The notes: generated by a model from the letters alone, not told the origin. DNA of 36,357 nucleotides from Collinsella aerofaciens (GCF_015561195.1 NZ_JADMSU010000015.1:1-36357), one strand, 5' to 3'; shown: positions 25,860 to 34,812, counted from the stretch's first letter. A program made the numbers and translations.

Positions 25860-25906
25860 AAAGCAAGCGCGTCCGCACGGTGGGGAGGGGTCGGGCGCGG
25901 TAGCTC

Positions 25907-27412
25907 CTATTGAGGAAGCTCGATTTCGGCTTCCGACGGGATGCGGAAGTAGGTCTCAGTCCAGTCGGTGAGTTTGTGCTCGAGCTCGCGGGTGATGGCG
26001 CCGTCGAGCATGCGCCAGGTCCAGTTGCCGCCCAGGGTGGCAGGGGTGTTGATGCGCGCCTCGTTGCCCAAGTTGAGCAGGTCCTGCATGGTGTAGATGC
26101 ACGTGTCGCTCACGCTGGCTGCGATGGTGCGATTGAGTGCATCTGCCATGGGTTCGCCGGCCTGCTGATGGGTGTACAGGGCTGCCTGCTCGCGCTGACG
26201 CGGAGTAGCCGTTCCTTCAAACCAGCCGCGTGCCGTCTCGTTGTCGTGGGTGCCCACGTAGGCGACGGTGTTGGCAATGTAGTTGTGCGGCAGGTAGTAC
26301 GAGTTGGTGCCCTCAAAGGCAAACTGCAGGATCTTCATGCCGGGGAAGCCCGAGTTGTCGCGCATGTCGATGACGCCGGGGGTGAGGAAGCCCAGGTCCT
26401 CGGCGATGATGGGCAGCGTGCCGAGCTTTTCCTCGAGCGTCTTGAAGAACTTGAGGCCGGGACCCTGCGTCCACGAACCGTAGGACGAATCGGGCGAGGA
26501 GAACGGCACCTCCCAATAGGCCTCGAAGCCGCGGAAGTGATCCAGGCGGATGACGTCGTACATGTCGAGGGCAGCGCGAATGCGGCCCTCCCACCAGGAG
26601 AAGCCGTCGGACTCCATGGCGTCCCAGTCGTAGATGGGGTTGCCCCAGTACTGGCCGGTGGCCGAGAACTGGTCGGGCGGCGTGCCGGCGACGCTCACGG
26701 GATTGCCGGCGGCGTCGATCTTAAAGAGTTCAGGTGTCGCCCACATCTCGACGGAGTCACGCGAGACATAGATAGGCAGGTCGCCGATGATGAGAATGTC
26801 GCGCTCGTTGGCATAGGCCTTGAGGCGGCTCCACTGGCGATCGAAGAAGTACTGCGTCATCTGGTGGTAGAGCATACGCGCCGGATGGTCGGCGCAGACC
26901 TTGGCAGAAGCCTCACCGCGGGTGCGGAGCTCCGCGGGCCACTCCCAAAACGCCTTGAGACCGCACTCCTCTTTGATGGTCATGAACTCACAGTAGGGGA
27001 TGAGCCAGTCCTCGTTGGTCTGGATAAAGTCATCGAAATCGGCCGGCTTGTCGGCAGCAAAGCGCTCGGCGGCGCGGTCGAGAATCTGACGGCGGCCGCC
27101 AAAGATAGCACCGTAGTCGACATTGCTGGGGTCGGATCCCAGATACACGCCATCGATATCGCGCTGCTCCAGATACCCTGCCTCGATAAGCTCGGCAAAG
27201 TCGATAAAGTTGGGGTTGCCTGCGCGGGCCGAGAACGACTGATAGGGCGAATCGCCATAGCTGGTCGTCGTAAGGGGCAGAATCTGCCAGTAATGTTGTT
27301 TGCACGAGGCGAGAAAATCGACGAAGTCGTAGGCATTCCAGCCAAAGCCGCCGATTCCGTATGGTCCGGGCAGAGATGAGACGGGCATGAGGACGCCGCT
27401 TGCACGCTCCAT
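25907..27412 (-). CDS. malQ: 4-alpha-glucanotransferase (amylomaltase)
   Basis: A GH77 disproportionating enzyme that transfers maltodextrin segments between chains, producing substrates for GlgP. The 501-aa protein begins MERASGVLMPVSSLPGPYGI, the usual family start. It carries YDVIRLDHFRGF (nucleophile Asp), IAEDLGFLTPGV (acid/base Glu) and GTHDNETARGW. ATG 27412 is chosen because GGTGAG sits 7 nt upstream and relatives start here; TTG/GTG codons further up are possible. A TGTTTAAACA palindrome 100 bp upstream links it to the ABC transporter and PTS genes. Confidence 0.94.
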   Translation of the reverse strand: MERASGVLMPVSSLPGPYGIGGFGWNAYDFVDFLASCKQHYWQILPLTTTSYGDSPYQSFSARAGNPNFIDFAELIEAGYLEQRDIDGVYLGSDPSNVDYGAIFGGRRQILDRAAERFAADKPADFDDFIQTNEDWLIPYCEFMTIKEECGLKAFWEWPAELRTRGEASAKVCADHPARMLYHQMTQYFFDRQWSRLKAYANERDILIIGDLPIYVSRDSVEMWATPELFKIDAAGNPVSVAGTPPDQFSATGQYWGNPIYDWDAMESDGFSWWEGRIRAALDMYDVIRLDHFRGFEAYWEVPFSSPDSSYGSWTQGPGLKFFKTLEEKLGTLPIIAEDLGFLTPGVIDMRDNSGFPGMKILQFAFEGTNSYYLPHNYIANTVAYVGTHDNETARGWFEGTATPRQREQAALYTHQQAGEPMADALNRTIAASVSDTCIYTMQDLLNLGNEARINTPATLGGNWTWRMLDGAITRELEHKLTDWTETYFRIPSEAEIELPQ

Positions 27413-27510
27413 GAATGCGCTCACCAACCTTCTTGTTGTGGGGTCGGCCTGCCGATGGGTATGCAGTCCGCCTCCGATGTTCTGATTCGATACGCCTATT
27501 GTAAAACATG

Positions 27511-27522
27511 TTGTTTAAACAT
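27511..27522. promoter_or_regulatory. Operator-like palindrome before malQ
   Basis: TTGTTTAAACAT, with core TGTTTAAACA (27512-27521), nested in a wider ACATG…CATGT symmetry. TACAAT on the minus strand nearby (27503-27498) is a plausible -10. Confidence 0.65.
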
Positions 27523-27581
27523 GTACAGGCAAGATAAAAAAGTTGGTCGATTTTCGGCGAATGGCTACATGCCATGAAAAA

Positions 27582-27610
27582 GCCCCGACCTCACAACGTG
27601 AGATCGGGGC
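27582..27610 (-). terminator. Terminator of galE
   Basis: GCCCCGACCTCAC (27582-27594) pairs with GTGAGATCGGGGC (27598-27610), with one mismatch. The minus strand continues TTTTTCAT. Confidence 0.92.
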
Positions 27611-27632
27611 AAGAACGGAATGTAGGTTTTTG

Positions 27633-28694
27633 CTACTCGGCGTCGGCGAAGCCGTTGGGGTTGTGGCTCTGCCAGTTCCAGCTATCGCGGCACATGTCCG
27701 CGATGTCGTACTGGGCCTTCCAGCCCATCATGCGCTCGGCCTTGGAGGCATCGCACCAGTTGGCAGCGATATCGCCGGCGCGGCGCTCGCGGATCACGTA
27801 GGGCAGCTCCTTGCCACAAGCCTTGGAGAAGGCGGCGACGACCTCGAGTACCGAGGTGCCGGTGCCGGTGCCCAGGTTAAAGATCTCGACGCCGGTCTTG
27901 CCGTTCATCCAGTTAAGGGCGGCAACGTGACCAGAGGCCAGATCGCACACGTGGATGTAGTCGCGCACGCCGGTGCCGTCGGGGGTGGGGTAGTCGTTGC
28001 CAAAGACCTGAACGGCCTCGAGCTTGCCCACGGCGACCTGGGCGACATAGGGCACCAGGTTGTTGGGGATGCCCTTGGGGTCCTCGCCGATCAGGCCCGA
28101 CGGATGAGCGCCGATGGGGTTGAAGTAACGGAGCAGCACGACGTCCCACTCGGGGTCGGCGGTGTGGACGTCCATAAGGATCTGCTCGATCATCCACTTG
28201 GTCCAACCATAGGGGTTGGTCGCGGGCTTCTTAGGATCCTCCTCGGTGACGGGCGGGTTGTCCGGGTCGCCGTAGACGGTCGAGGAGCTCGAGAAGATGA
28301 TGGACTTGCAGCCATGGTTGCGCATGACGTCGATGAGCACCAGGGTGTTCTCGATGTTGTTGTGGTAGTACTCGACGGGCTTGCTCACCGACTCGCCGAC
28401 GGCCTTAAAGCCGGCAAAGTGGATGACGCGGTCGATCTGATGGGTATCGAAGATCTTGTTCATCGCATCGCGGTCGAGCACGTTGGCCTCGTAGAAGGTG
28501 AGGTTCTTGGCGGCCTCGTCGCCCACGATGCTCTTGACGCGGTCGACGGCGATGGCGCTGGAGTTGGAGAGATCATCGACGATGACGACCTGGTAGCCAC
28601 CCTCGAGCAGCTGAACGACGGTGTGCGAGCCGATAAAGCCGGCGCCACCGGTAACGAGGACGCAGGTGTCTTTGGGGTCGAGTGCTTTGGACAT
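27633..28694 (-). CDS. galE: UDP-glucose 4-epimerase
   Basis: Interconverts UDP-glucose and UDP-galactose in the Leloir pathway and for surface polysaccharide. The 353-aa SDR protein has the NAD loop VTGGAGFIGSHTVVQLL, the catalytic FSSSSTVYG serine region and the YGWTKWMIEQ Tyr-x-x-x-Lys pair. The C-terminal RRAGDIAANWCDASKAERMMGW is typical of GalE. ATG 28694 has AGGAGA just upstream; the open frame extends further, but that part lacks family similarity. A TATACT box on the minus strand (28737-28732) is a possible -10. It is monocistronic, with its own terminator. Confidence 0.95.
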   Translation of the reverse strand: MSKALDPKDTCVLVTGGAGFIGSHTVVQLLEGGYQVVIVDDLSNSSAIAVDRVKSIVGDEAAKNLTFYEANVLDRDAMNKIFDTHQIDRVIHFAGFKAVGESVSKPVEYYHNNIENTLVLIDVMRNHGCKSIIFSSSSTVYGDPDNPPVTEEDPKKPATNPYGWTKWMIEQILMDVHTADPEWDVVLLRYFNPIGAHPSGLIGEDPKGIPNNLVPYVAQVAVGKLEAVQVFGNDYPTPDGTGVRDYIHVCDLASGHVAALNWMNGKTGVEIFNLGTGTGTSVLEVVAAFSKACGKELPYVIRERRAGDIAANWCDASKAERMMGWKAQYDIADMCRDSWNWQSHNPNGFADAE

Positions 28695-28887
28695 GTAGTC
28701 TCCTATCGAATCAGGAACACTTCTAGAGGGGAGTATAGCGCAGGCGGGGACGCCCAAATCGTGCGCTGAGGAAAAGCAGAGGATTATGTTAACGTACTCA
28801 TATAAGAGCTTGCTCAATTGTTACCTATAATTTGACAATTGCTTACGAGCCGCCGACCTTGTAGTTTCCTGCCGTTCGTGGAAATCG

Positions 28888-28915
28888 TTGGGACGCGCCA
28901 TATGTACGCTAATAT
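28888..28915 (+). promoter_or_regulatory. Putative promoter for the CHAP/coiled-coil protein
   Basis: TTGGGA (28888-28893), 16 bp, TAATAT (28910-28915), 44 bp before the start codon. Confidence 0.5.
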
Positions 28916-28959
28916 GTATGAGTTGAGCGACATATAAATAAGCATGTAACGGAGTACAT

Positions 28960-30165
28960 ATGTCACCAAACAGCGATTCCATCCTTTCCCAGGAGCTCTC
29001 GCGCCGCACTGTCCTTAAGGCCCTGTTCGGCGCCGCTTCTGCGGCAGTTCTTTTTGGCCTGCCCACTCGCGCCCATGCGGCGGAGGCTTCCAAAGAAACC
29101 ACCGATAAATTGAATGCCGCCCAGGCCCAGCTCGACGAGGTTCAGGCCCAGCTCGACAGCATCGCAAATGAGTATGCGGCGCTGGCCAACAAGAATGCCC
29201 AGACCCTCAACGACATCGAGAATGTCCAGGGCAAGATTGACGACACGCAGGCCCAGATCGATGAAAAGAAGGCCGAGCTCAAGAAGAAGCGCAACGACCT
29301 TTCCGATCGCGTGGCCGCCAGCTACAAGTCCGGCGGTACGAACATCCTGTCGCTGCTGCTGGCCTCTGGCTCGTTTGAGGAACTCGTCGCCAACGCGCAT
29401 TACGTTGAGAAGATCAACAAGAGCGACCGCGATGCCATCGAGGATATCCAGACGATTCAGGCTGAGCTCGACGCGCAGAAGACCGAGCTCGAAGCACAAA
29501 AGGCCAACCTGGAGAAACTCAAGGACCAACAGACGGCTCAGATGCAGGATATGCAGGCCAAGCAGCAAGAAGTCCAGACCGTGCTGAACGGTCTTTCCGA
29601 CGACGTCAAGGAACTCATGGCCCAGCGCGATTCCGAGATTCTCGCTGCCGCCCAGGCTGAGGAGGCCGCTAGGAAGGCGGCTGCGGCAGCCGCGGCCTCT
29701 GCGAACACGGGCTCTTCTTCGGGTGGCTCGAGCTCGGGTGGCGGCTCGTATGCCGGCGGCACCCCGCAACAGACGGGCGGTTCGGGCAAGCAGCAGGCCG
29801 TCGTCAATGCGTGCTACTCGACGCCTTCTCCCGGCCAGGGCTGGTGTGCTGCCTGGGTTACCAACGTCTTCCGCAATGCCGGCGTGGGCTATTTTGGCGG
29901 CAACGCGTGTGACATGTTCAACGCCTGGTGCTATAGCTCCGACCGTTCGGCGCTGCAGGTGGGCATGATCGTGGCCGATTCCTCGCACAGCGGCACGGGT
30001 GCTCCGGGCCTTATCTACGGTCATGTGGGTATCTACGTTGGCGGTGGCATCGTTATGAGCAACGAGGGTGCCATTACGTCGAAGTCGCTTGATTCGTTTA
30101 TTAGCTTCTATGGCACTGGGTCGGGCGTGCGTTGGGGCTGGCTTGGCGGTATTGCGCTGTCGTAA
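28960..30165 (+). CDS. Secreted coiled-coil peptidoglycan hydrolase with C-terminal CHAP-like domain
   Basis: A 401-aa exported protein. It has an N-terminal SRRTVLKALFGAASAAVLFG signal with twin arginines, cleaved probably after ARAHA-like THAHAA (RAHAAEA). Residues ~45-245 form a long coiled coil like the PcsB/CwlO family that is gated by FtsEX. A Ser/Gly linker (about 250-280) follows. The last ~120 residues are a CHAP/NlpC-type amidase or endopeptidase, with C296 in GWCAAWVTNVF and H355 in YGHVGIYVGGG. GGAG precedes ATG 28960. The role is likely cell separation or wall growth. Repeat copy C starts 19 nt after the stop. Confidence 0.88.
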   Translation: MSPNSDSILSQELSRRTVLKALFGAASAAVLFGLPTRAHAAEASKETTDKLNAAQAQLDEVQAQLDSIANEYAALANKNAQTLNDIENVQGKIDDTQAQIDEKKAELKKKRNDLSDRVAASYKSGGTNILSLLLASGSFEELVANAHYVEKINKSDRDAIEDIQTIQAELDAQKTELEAQKANLEKLKDQQTAQMQDMQAKQQEVQTVLNGLSDDVKELMAQRDSEILAAAQAEEAARKAAAAAAASANTGSSSGGSSSGGGSYAGGTPQQTGGSGKQQAVVNACYSTPSPGQGWCAAWVTNVFRNAGVGYFGGNACDMFNAWCYSSDRSALQVGMIVADSSHSGTGAPGLIYGHVGIYVGGGIVMSNEGAITSKSLDSFISFYGTGSGVRWGWLGGIALS

Positions 30166-30184
30166 CTGCGGCTTGAAGCTGGTT

Positions 30185-30315
30185 GGTCCGGGACTGCGGG
30201 CGAGGCAAAAGGTTGCCTGCTCTACAGTCCTGCGCAAGACGAAGGCCACATTAAGTGGCCTTCTTTGCGTGCGGAACTCGCGACCAACCTTATGCCTCGC
30301 CCGCATTCCCGGACC
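30185..30315 (+). repeat. Repeat copy C: 69-nt core with 31-bp private arms
   Basis: The core 30216-30284 is identical to copy A except at its very end (GAC instead of GAT). The arms 30185-30215 and 30285-30315 are inverted repeats with 2 mismatches in 31, unrelated in sequence to arms of copies A and B. As with the others, it begins just after a plus-strand gene and has the same orientation. Confidence 0.93.
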
Positions 30316-30367
30316 TTCCGGGTTCAAAGCGCGACACACCGGACTGGTTGTCTGATATAAAGATGGC

Positions 30368-30395
30368 GAAGGCCCCTTTCGGGGCCTTCTTTTTT
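30368..30395. terminator. Bidirectional terminator between the CHAP gene and murB
   Basis: GAAGGCCCC (30368-30376), TTTC loop, GGGGCCTTC (30381-30389), then a T-run to 30395. It touches the murB stop, so it ends plus-strand transcripts; the minus-strand side lacks a good T-run. Confidence 0.9.
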
Positions 30396-30396
30396 A

Positions 30397-31359
30397 TTAG
30401 AGGAATTCGCCTACTCGGTGGACTTCGGGTTCTAGGTCTACGTCGAATTGGTCTTTGACGGTTGTTTGGATGTGGCGGATGAGTTCGTCGACATCGGCGG
30501 CGGTGGCGTGGTCGGCGTTGACGATGAAGCCGCAGTGCTTTTCGCTCACCTGCGCGCCGCCGATGGCGTGTCCTCGCAGGCCGGCGTCCATGATGAGCTT
30601 GCCGGCAAAGTAGCCCTCGGGGCGCTTGAAGGTGGAGCCGGCGCTCGGCATGTCGAGCGGCTGCTTGTCCTCGCGGCGCTGGCGGTAGTCATCCATGTCG
30701 GCCTTGATCATCGCGGCGTTGCCCGGGGCGAGATTGAAAGTGGCCGAAAGCACGATGAAGCCGTCGTCGGCGATGCGGCTCTTGCGATAACCCAGGTTGA
30801 GCTCGTCGACATCGAACTCGATGATGCTGCCGCTACCGCGGGTACCGTCGTCGAGCATGCGGGCGGGCTTGTAGACGCGCACGGACTCCAGCACATCGGC
30901 CATGCAGGCACCGTAGGCACCGGCGTTCATGTAGCAGGCGCCGCCGACCGACCCGGGAATGCCCGAGATGGGCTCCATGCCGGTGAGACCGGCCTCGGCT
31001 GCCGCCGCGGCGACATCGGAAAGCAAGGCGCCGGCTGCCGCCGTGACGTGCGTGCCGTTGACCGTAATGTCGGAGAGGCCCTCGCCCAGCGCTACGACGA
31101 TGCCGCGGATGCCCTTGTCGCCGACGAGCAAGTCGGAGCCGTTACCCACGATGGTGAGTGGCAGGTCGCAGCGATAGCAGGTATCGAGCGTGGCGACGAG
31201 GCCCTGCTCGGTATCGGGCGTGACAAAGACGTCGGCCGGGCCGCCGATCTTAAACGTGGTGTGCTCGCGCATGGGCTCGCTCATCAGCACGTTGTCCTCG
31301 CCGGCAACGCCAGCGAGCGCGCACAGCAGGTCCTCGTTAAAAAAGTCGTTCTCGTGCAT
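30397..31359 (-). CDS. murB: UDP-N-acetylenolpyruvoylglucosamine reductase
   Basis: A flavoenzyme that reduces enolpyruvyl-UDP-GlcNAc to UDP-MurNAc for peptidoglycan. The 320-aa protein shows HTTFKIGGPADVFV, IVGNGSDLLVGDKGIRG, the FAD-binding SGIPGSVGGACYMNAGAYG, YRKSR, and the active-site serine segment SAGSTFKRPEGYFAGKLI, the type II MurB pattern. ATG 31359 is supported by AAAGGCGG upstream and by family length; the longer open frame to 31458 lacks similarity. It is divergent from a LacI regulator. Confidence 0.95.
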   Translation of the reverse strand: MHENDFFNEDLLCALAGVAGEDNVLMSEPMREHTTFKIGGPADVFVTPDTEQGLVATLDTCYRCDLPLTIVGNGSDLLVGDKGIRGIVVALGEGLSDITVNGTHVTAAAGALLSDVAAAAAEAGLTGMEPISGIPGSVGGACYMNAGAYGACMADVLESVRVYKPARMLDDGTRGSGSIIEFDVDELNLGYRKSRIADDGFIVLSATFNLAPGNAAMIKADMDDYRQRREDKQPLDMPSAGSTFKRPEGYFAGKLIMDAGLRGHAIGGAQVSEKHCGFIVNADHATAADVDELIRHIQTTVKDQFDVDLEPEVHRVGEFL

Positions 31360-31391
31360 ACGAATATCCGCCTTTTGGTGGTCGTTGTCAT

Positions 31392-31401
31392 CAATCGATT
31401 G
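31392..31401. promoter_or_regulatory. Palindrome between murB and the LacI gene
   Basis: CAATCGATTG is a perfect 10-bp palindrome next to a minus-strand TATATT -10-like box (31408-31403). It may be a regulator site for murB; evidence is positional only. Confidence 0.3.
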
Positions 31402-31542
31402 CAATATACCCCACCCGGACGGATTTGGTGCGCTGGCGGCGATAAAACAGCCGTCCACCGGATTGGTAAAGTGTTTATCACCGAGGTAGAGGGGTAGTCG
31501 CTATACTTTCAAGAGATTGCGCGTAAACCCGGAAGGAGCGAG

Positions 31543-32571
31543 ATGGCCAACAAAGTCACCCTCAAGCAGATCGCCCAGGAGGTGGGGCTTTCCCCCTCGT
31601 CGGTCTCGCTTGTTCTTAATAATCGGCCCTGTCGCATCTCGGAAGAAAACCGCAAGCTCATCAAAGAGGTCGCGGCGCGCAACCACTATGTTCCCAACCA
31701 GATTGCGCGCAGCCTGGTCATGCGCGAGTCGCGCACGCTGGGCCTTATCGTCCCTAACATCGAGAGCCGCTTTTTTGCCTCGCTCGCCGGTAGCCTGGAA
31801 AAGCGCTGCCGCGAGGACGGCTATGCGCTCTTCATTACCAGCTCGGGCGGAAGCGCCGATGACGATCTGGAGCTGCTGCGCCAGCTGGTGACGCGCGGCG
31901 TTGATGGCGTCTTTCTGGTGGTGGGTGACGAGTTCTCCGACGACCGCGCCCTGCGCGAAGAAGTCAGCCATCTGCCCATCCCGGCGGTAATGGTCGACCG
32001 TGCCATTGAGGGGCTTGAGTGCGACAAGGTGATGTTCGACCACGAGATGGGTGGCTACATGGCCACCCGCTATCTGATCGAGCAAGGTCACCGTCGCATC
32101 GCCTGCTTGGTTAACGCACGCCGTTCCAATACGGGTCGCAAGCGACTTGCCGGCTATGAGCGCGCTCTGCGTGAGGTTGGCCTGCCGATCGACGCGCGTT
32201 TGGAGTTTGAGAGCGAGTACTACATCCCGAGCGCATACGAGGCCTCGGAGGCGGTGCTCGCAACTGACGCCACTGCCGTGTTCGCAAGCTCGGATAACAT
32301 TGCCCTCGGTTTGCTCAAGCGCTTGCACGAGATGGGGAAGAGCATCCCGGGCGATATCTCGGTGGTGAGCTATGACAACTCGGCGGCCGACGTTCTCTTT
32401 GAGCCGGCGCTGACCGCGATTGAGCAGGATCCTGGTGTCCTTGCGGAGCATGCTTTTGGCTGCATGTCCAAGCGTCTTGCCGGTAGGGGCGGTAGGCGTG
32501 CCGAAGAGGTCGTCCTGGAGCCGGCACTTATCGTTAAGGGCAGCGTGCTCGAACTTACCGAATGTAGCTAA
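31543..32571 (+). CDS. LacI-family transcriptional regulator
   Basis: A 342-aa repressor-type protein. Residues ~5-50 are the LacI helix-turn-helix and hinge (TLKQIAQEVGLSPSSVSLVLN; VPNQIARSLVMRESRTLGLIVP). The rest is a periplasmic-binding-protein-like effector domain (DGVFLVVGDEF; AVFASSDNIALGLLKRL; DISVVSYDNS). GGAAGGAG precedes ATG 31543. A TATACT -10 box at 31502-31507 lacks a clear -35. No sugar genes adjoin it directly, so its target and ligand are unknown. A long inverted repeat follows 54 nt downstream. Confidence 0.93.
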   Translation: MANKVTLKQIAQEVGLSPSSVSLVLNNRPCRISEENRKLIKEVAARNHYVPNQIARSLVMRESRTLGLIVPNIESRFFASLAGSLEKRCREDGYALFITSSGGSADDDLELLRQLVTRGVDGVFLVVGDEFSDDRALREEVSHLPIPAVMVDRAIEGLECDKVMFDHEMGGYMATRYLIEQGHRRIACLVNARRSNTGRKRLAGYERALREVGLPIDARLEFESEYYIPSAYEASEAVLATDATAVFASSDNIALGLLKRLHEMGKSIPGDISVVSYDNSAADVLFEPALTAIEQDPGVLAEHAFGCMSKRLAGRGGRRAEEVVLEPALIVKGSVLELTECS

Positions 32572-32625
32572 ACGTACTTGTTTGTTTGCATAGATTGCAT
32601 GCGGAGTGTCTGCTATTTGCCGGCG

Positions 32626-32698
32626 GGGCCGGGGTGCCTGCCTTGTTTTGAGAAGTTCGCGGAGCCCACTTCTCAAAACAAGGCAGGCACCCCGGCCC
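32626..32698. repeat. Perfect 31-bp inverted repeat with 11-nt loop
   Basis: Arms 32626-32656 and 32668-32698 are exact reverse complements around TCGCGGAGCCC. No T-run follows on either side. It resembles the arm structure of repeats A-C (long private arms after a plus-strand gene) but lacks the 69-nt core. It may be a terminator-like or RNA-protecting hairpin. Confidence 0.93.
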
Positions 32699-32819
32699 TC
32701 GTCCGTTAACTCTTCCGCTGGGCGAGCCTTAGACGCCGCGCACCGATAGGGTAAGGCAGCGGCTTGAAATTGGTGCTATATTCAGCTTGAGTTGTTTAAT
32801 GCTAGTACGGGAGGCTGAT

Positions 32820-33308
32820 ATGGGGCTGTTCAAGAAGAAAAACCCGCAGGATGCCTTTGATCCCGATGTGTTTACCATCACGGATACGATTTTGGACCCG
32901 CCGCGGTTTACATTTTTGCCGGCTATCTACCAGGATGCCACGCGCCGCAAGTGGGCTGTGCATCAACGCGGTGGCGAGCCGAAGATTTTTGACTATGCGG
33001 ACGTGTTGCAGTGCGAAGTGGCCGAGGCGGGCGATCCGGAGGCCGAAGAAGCGGTCTCTAAACAGGAATTTGCCCAGCGTATCCTGGCAAATCCTGCCAA
33101 GGCGGCGAAAATAAACGCTGCCAAGCGTAATATGTGTCTTGGTATGGGCGTTGTTGTGGCGGTTCAGACGGGAAAAGACGAGGTTTCCAAATTAGAGATT
33201 CCCGTTATGACCGACGAAGTCAAACGCGATTCAAGTCTATATAAGTCGTATCGGAATGTCGCCGAGAAGATCAAGGCAGAATTTGATGCCATGGGAGGGC
33301 TGGCCTAA
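32820..33308 (+). CDS. Conserved-looking protein of unknown function, 162 aa
   Basis: I do not recognise a family. The protein is soluble, with no signal or membrane segment. It begins MGLFKKKNPQDAF, followed by a beta-rich stretch (FTFLPAIYQDATRRKWAVHQ; KIFDYADVLQCEVAEAGD). It has a lysine-rich middle with a hydrophobic strand (MGVVVAVQTGKDEVSKLEIP) and a helical C terminus. The IFDYADVLQCEV stretch recalls PH-like domains of small zinc-ribbon/SHOCT proteins, but no ribbon is present. ATG 32820 is chosen from GGGAGG (32809-32814). It sits between the LacI gene and a GntR gene 38 bp downstream, possibly cotranscribed with the latter. Confidence 0.75.
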   Translation: MGLFKKKNPQDAFDPDVFTITDTILDPPRFTFLPAIYQDATRRKWAVHQRGGEPKIFDYADVLQCEVAEAGDPEAEEAVSKQEFAQRILANPAKAAKINAAKRNMCLGMGVVVAVQTGKDEVSKLEIPVMTDEVKRDSSLYKSYRNVAEKIKAEFDAMGGLA

Positions 33309-33346
33309 TTTTGGCGGCATACGTTTCTGAATGAGGAGTCTGTGCA

Positions 33347-34114
33347 ATGGCAGGCGAATCTTATGCAATTCCCCCCAAAGATCGTGCTGTTGAGGGAATT
33401 CTTTGGTATATCCAGCACCATCAGCTTGCCGGCGGCGATCGCCTGCCGGCCGAGCGCGTGCTGTGCGAAGAGATTGGCGTTTCGCGTACGGCGTTGCGTG
33501 CCGGTATCACGCGGCTTATCTCGTGTGGAACGCTCGAGAGCCGTCGCGGATCGGGCACGTATGTGTGTCCTCCCAAGCCGCTGAACATCTTCCAGGAAAC
33601 GTATAACTTTTCCGATGCTGTGCGGACTGCCGGCCTGCACCCCTCTTCTCGTCTGGTTTCCACCGGGACCATCGAGGCGGATGAGGCGCTTGCCGACAAG
33701 CTTGGGGTGGCTGTAGGCGCTCCCTTGCTCCGCATGCAGCGCGTTCGACTTATTGAGGGCGAGCCGGCGTCAATCGAGACCGCTCACGTTAACCTGTCCC
33801 TGTGCCCATCGCTTCCCGAGCACGATTTTGAGTGTGAGAGCCTTTACGATGTCTTGCTCAAAGAAGGTGGCGTGCGTGTTGAGCATGGACGTGAGCATAT
33901 CTCCATCTCGCGTTTGAACGCCGAAGAGGCTGAGCTGCTCCAGCAAAAAGAGGGGACGCCGGTGTTCTATGAGAGCGCGATCGAATTTGATAAGGACATG
34001 CGTTTTGTGGAGCATTGCAAATCGGTGATTTTGCCCACAAAGTTCCGCTTTGCCGATAACGGTGAAAAGAACGGCATGAGGAGCGTGGCAGGTGAACAAT
34101 GGCTGAAACAGTAG
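33347..34114 (+). CDS. GntR/UTRA transcriptional regulator
   Basis: A 255-aa HutC-type regulator. The winged helix is at residues ~12-75 (GDRLPAERVLCEEIGVSRTAL; LISCGTLESRRGSGTYV), followed by a UTRA domain (LLRMQRVRLIEGEPASIETA; TPVFYESAIEFDKDMRFVEH). GAGGAG precedes ATG 33347. Its last 16 bases overlap the start of a second GntR gene. With the SIS genes downstream, control of a sugar-phosphate or fructosamine pathway is likely. Confidence 0.9.
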   Translation: MAGESYAIPPKDRAVEGILWYIQHHQLAGGDRLPAERVLCEEIGVSRTALRAGITRLISCGTLESRRGSGTYVCPPKPLNIFQETYNFSDAVRTAGLHPSSRLVSTGTIEADEALADKLGVAVGAPLLRMQRVRLIEGEPASIETAHVNLSLCPSLPEHDFECESLYDVLLKEGGVRVEHGREHISISRLNAEEAELLQQKEGTPVFYESAIEFDKDMRFVEHCKSVILPTKFRFADNGEKNGMRSVAGEQWLKQ

Positions 34115-34812
34115 ATGCCACCCCGGTTTATATGCGCATACGACGTCGCATTGAAGAGCGTATCGAACGCGGTATATATCCCACGGGTTCCATGATTCCG
34201 TCCGAAAAAGACCTCGCCGAGGAATTTGGTACGACACGCTTGACCATTCGAAGTGCTGTCGATGAGCTGGTTCGGCGCGGGCAGATTCGACGCGTCCGCG
34301 GAAAGGGCGCGTTTGTGGCGCAGAAAGTGCCCGTTGCCTACGAACGAACAGGAGGCTTTCGCGAGTCGGTTCGTGCTTCGGGCGGCGAGCCGTCCGTCCG
34401 CATCCTCGCGCGTTCCAGGCGTTATGCGGGCCCATATTATGCCAACCTGTTTGGCATTGCCGAGAACGATTTGCTGTATTCGATTCGGCGTTTGAACTGC
34501 GTCAACGGCGATCCCGTATCGATTGAGATGGCGTTCATCCCGTGCCTGCTGTTTCCCACAATCGAAGATATTGACGTGTCGGTCTTCAGTTTGTACGAGA
34601 CCTATGAGATGTTGGGCCGAAAGCCGGTCATGGCACAGGAAAAGCTCGATATCGAAGCACTGGGCGCGCGAGATGCCGGCCTGCTTGGACTGGAGCAGGG
34701 CGATCTTGCTTTGACGCTTGAGTGTGTGAGCTTCGATGCGAGCGGCCAGGCGATCGAGTACGTCAAGTCGTTTAACCGCGGTGATGCGGGTGGATATACC
34801 TACACGTACTAG
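34099..34812 (+). CDS. GntR/UTRA transcriptional regulator (second, overlapping)
   Basis: A 237-aa regulator, distinct from its neighbour. The winged helix is at residues ~10-75 (PVYMRIRRRIEERIERGIYP; DLAEEFGTTRLTIRSAVDEL; RVRGKGAFVAQ), then UTRA (LLYSIRRLNCVNGDPVSIEM; GDLALTLECVSFDASGQAIE). It starts inside the previous gene (16-bp overlap, AGGTG upstream), so the two are translationally coupled. It resembles FrlR-type regulators of fructoselysine genes by context. A GTATATAC palindrome 58 bp past its stop is a candidate site. Confidence 0.9.
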   Translation: MAETVDATPVYMRIRRRIEERIERGIYPTGSMIPSEKDLAEEFGTTRLTIRSAVDELVRRGQIRRVRGKGAFVAQKVPVAYERTGGFRESVRASGGEPSVRILARSRRYAGPYYANLFGIAENDLLYSIRRLNCVNGDPVSIEMAFIPCLLFPTIEDIDVSVFSLYETYEMLGRKPVMAQEKLDIEALGARDAGLLGLEQGDLALTLECVSFDASGQAIEYVKSFNRGDAGGYTYTY

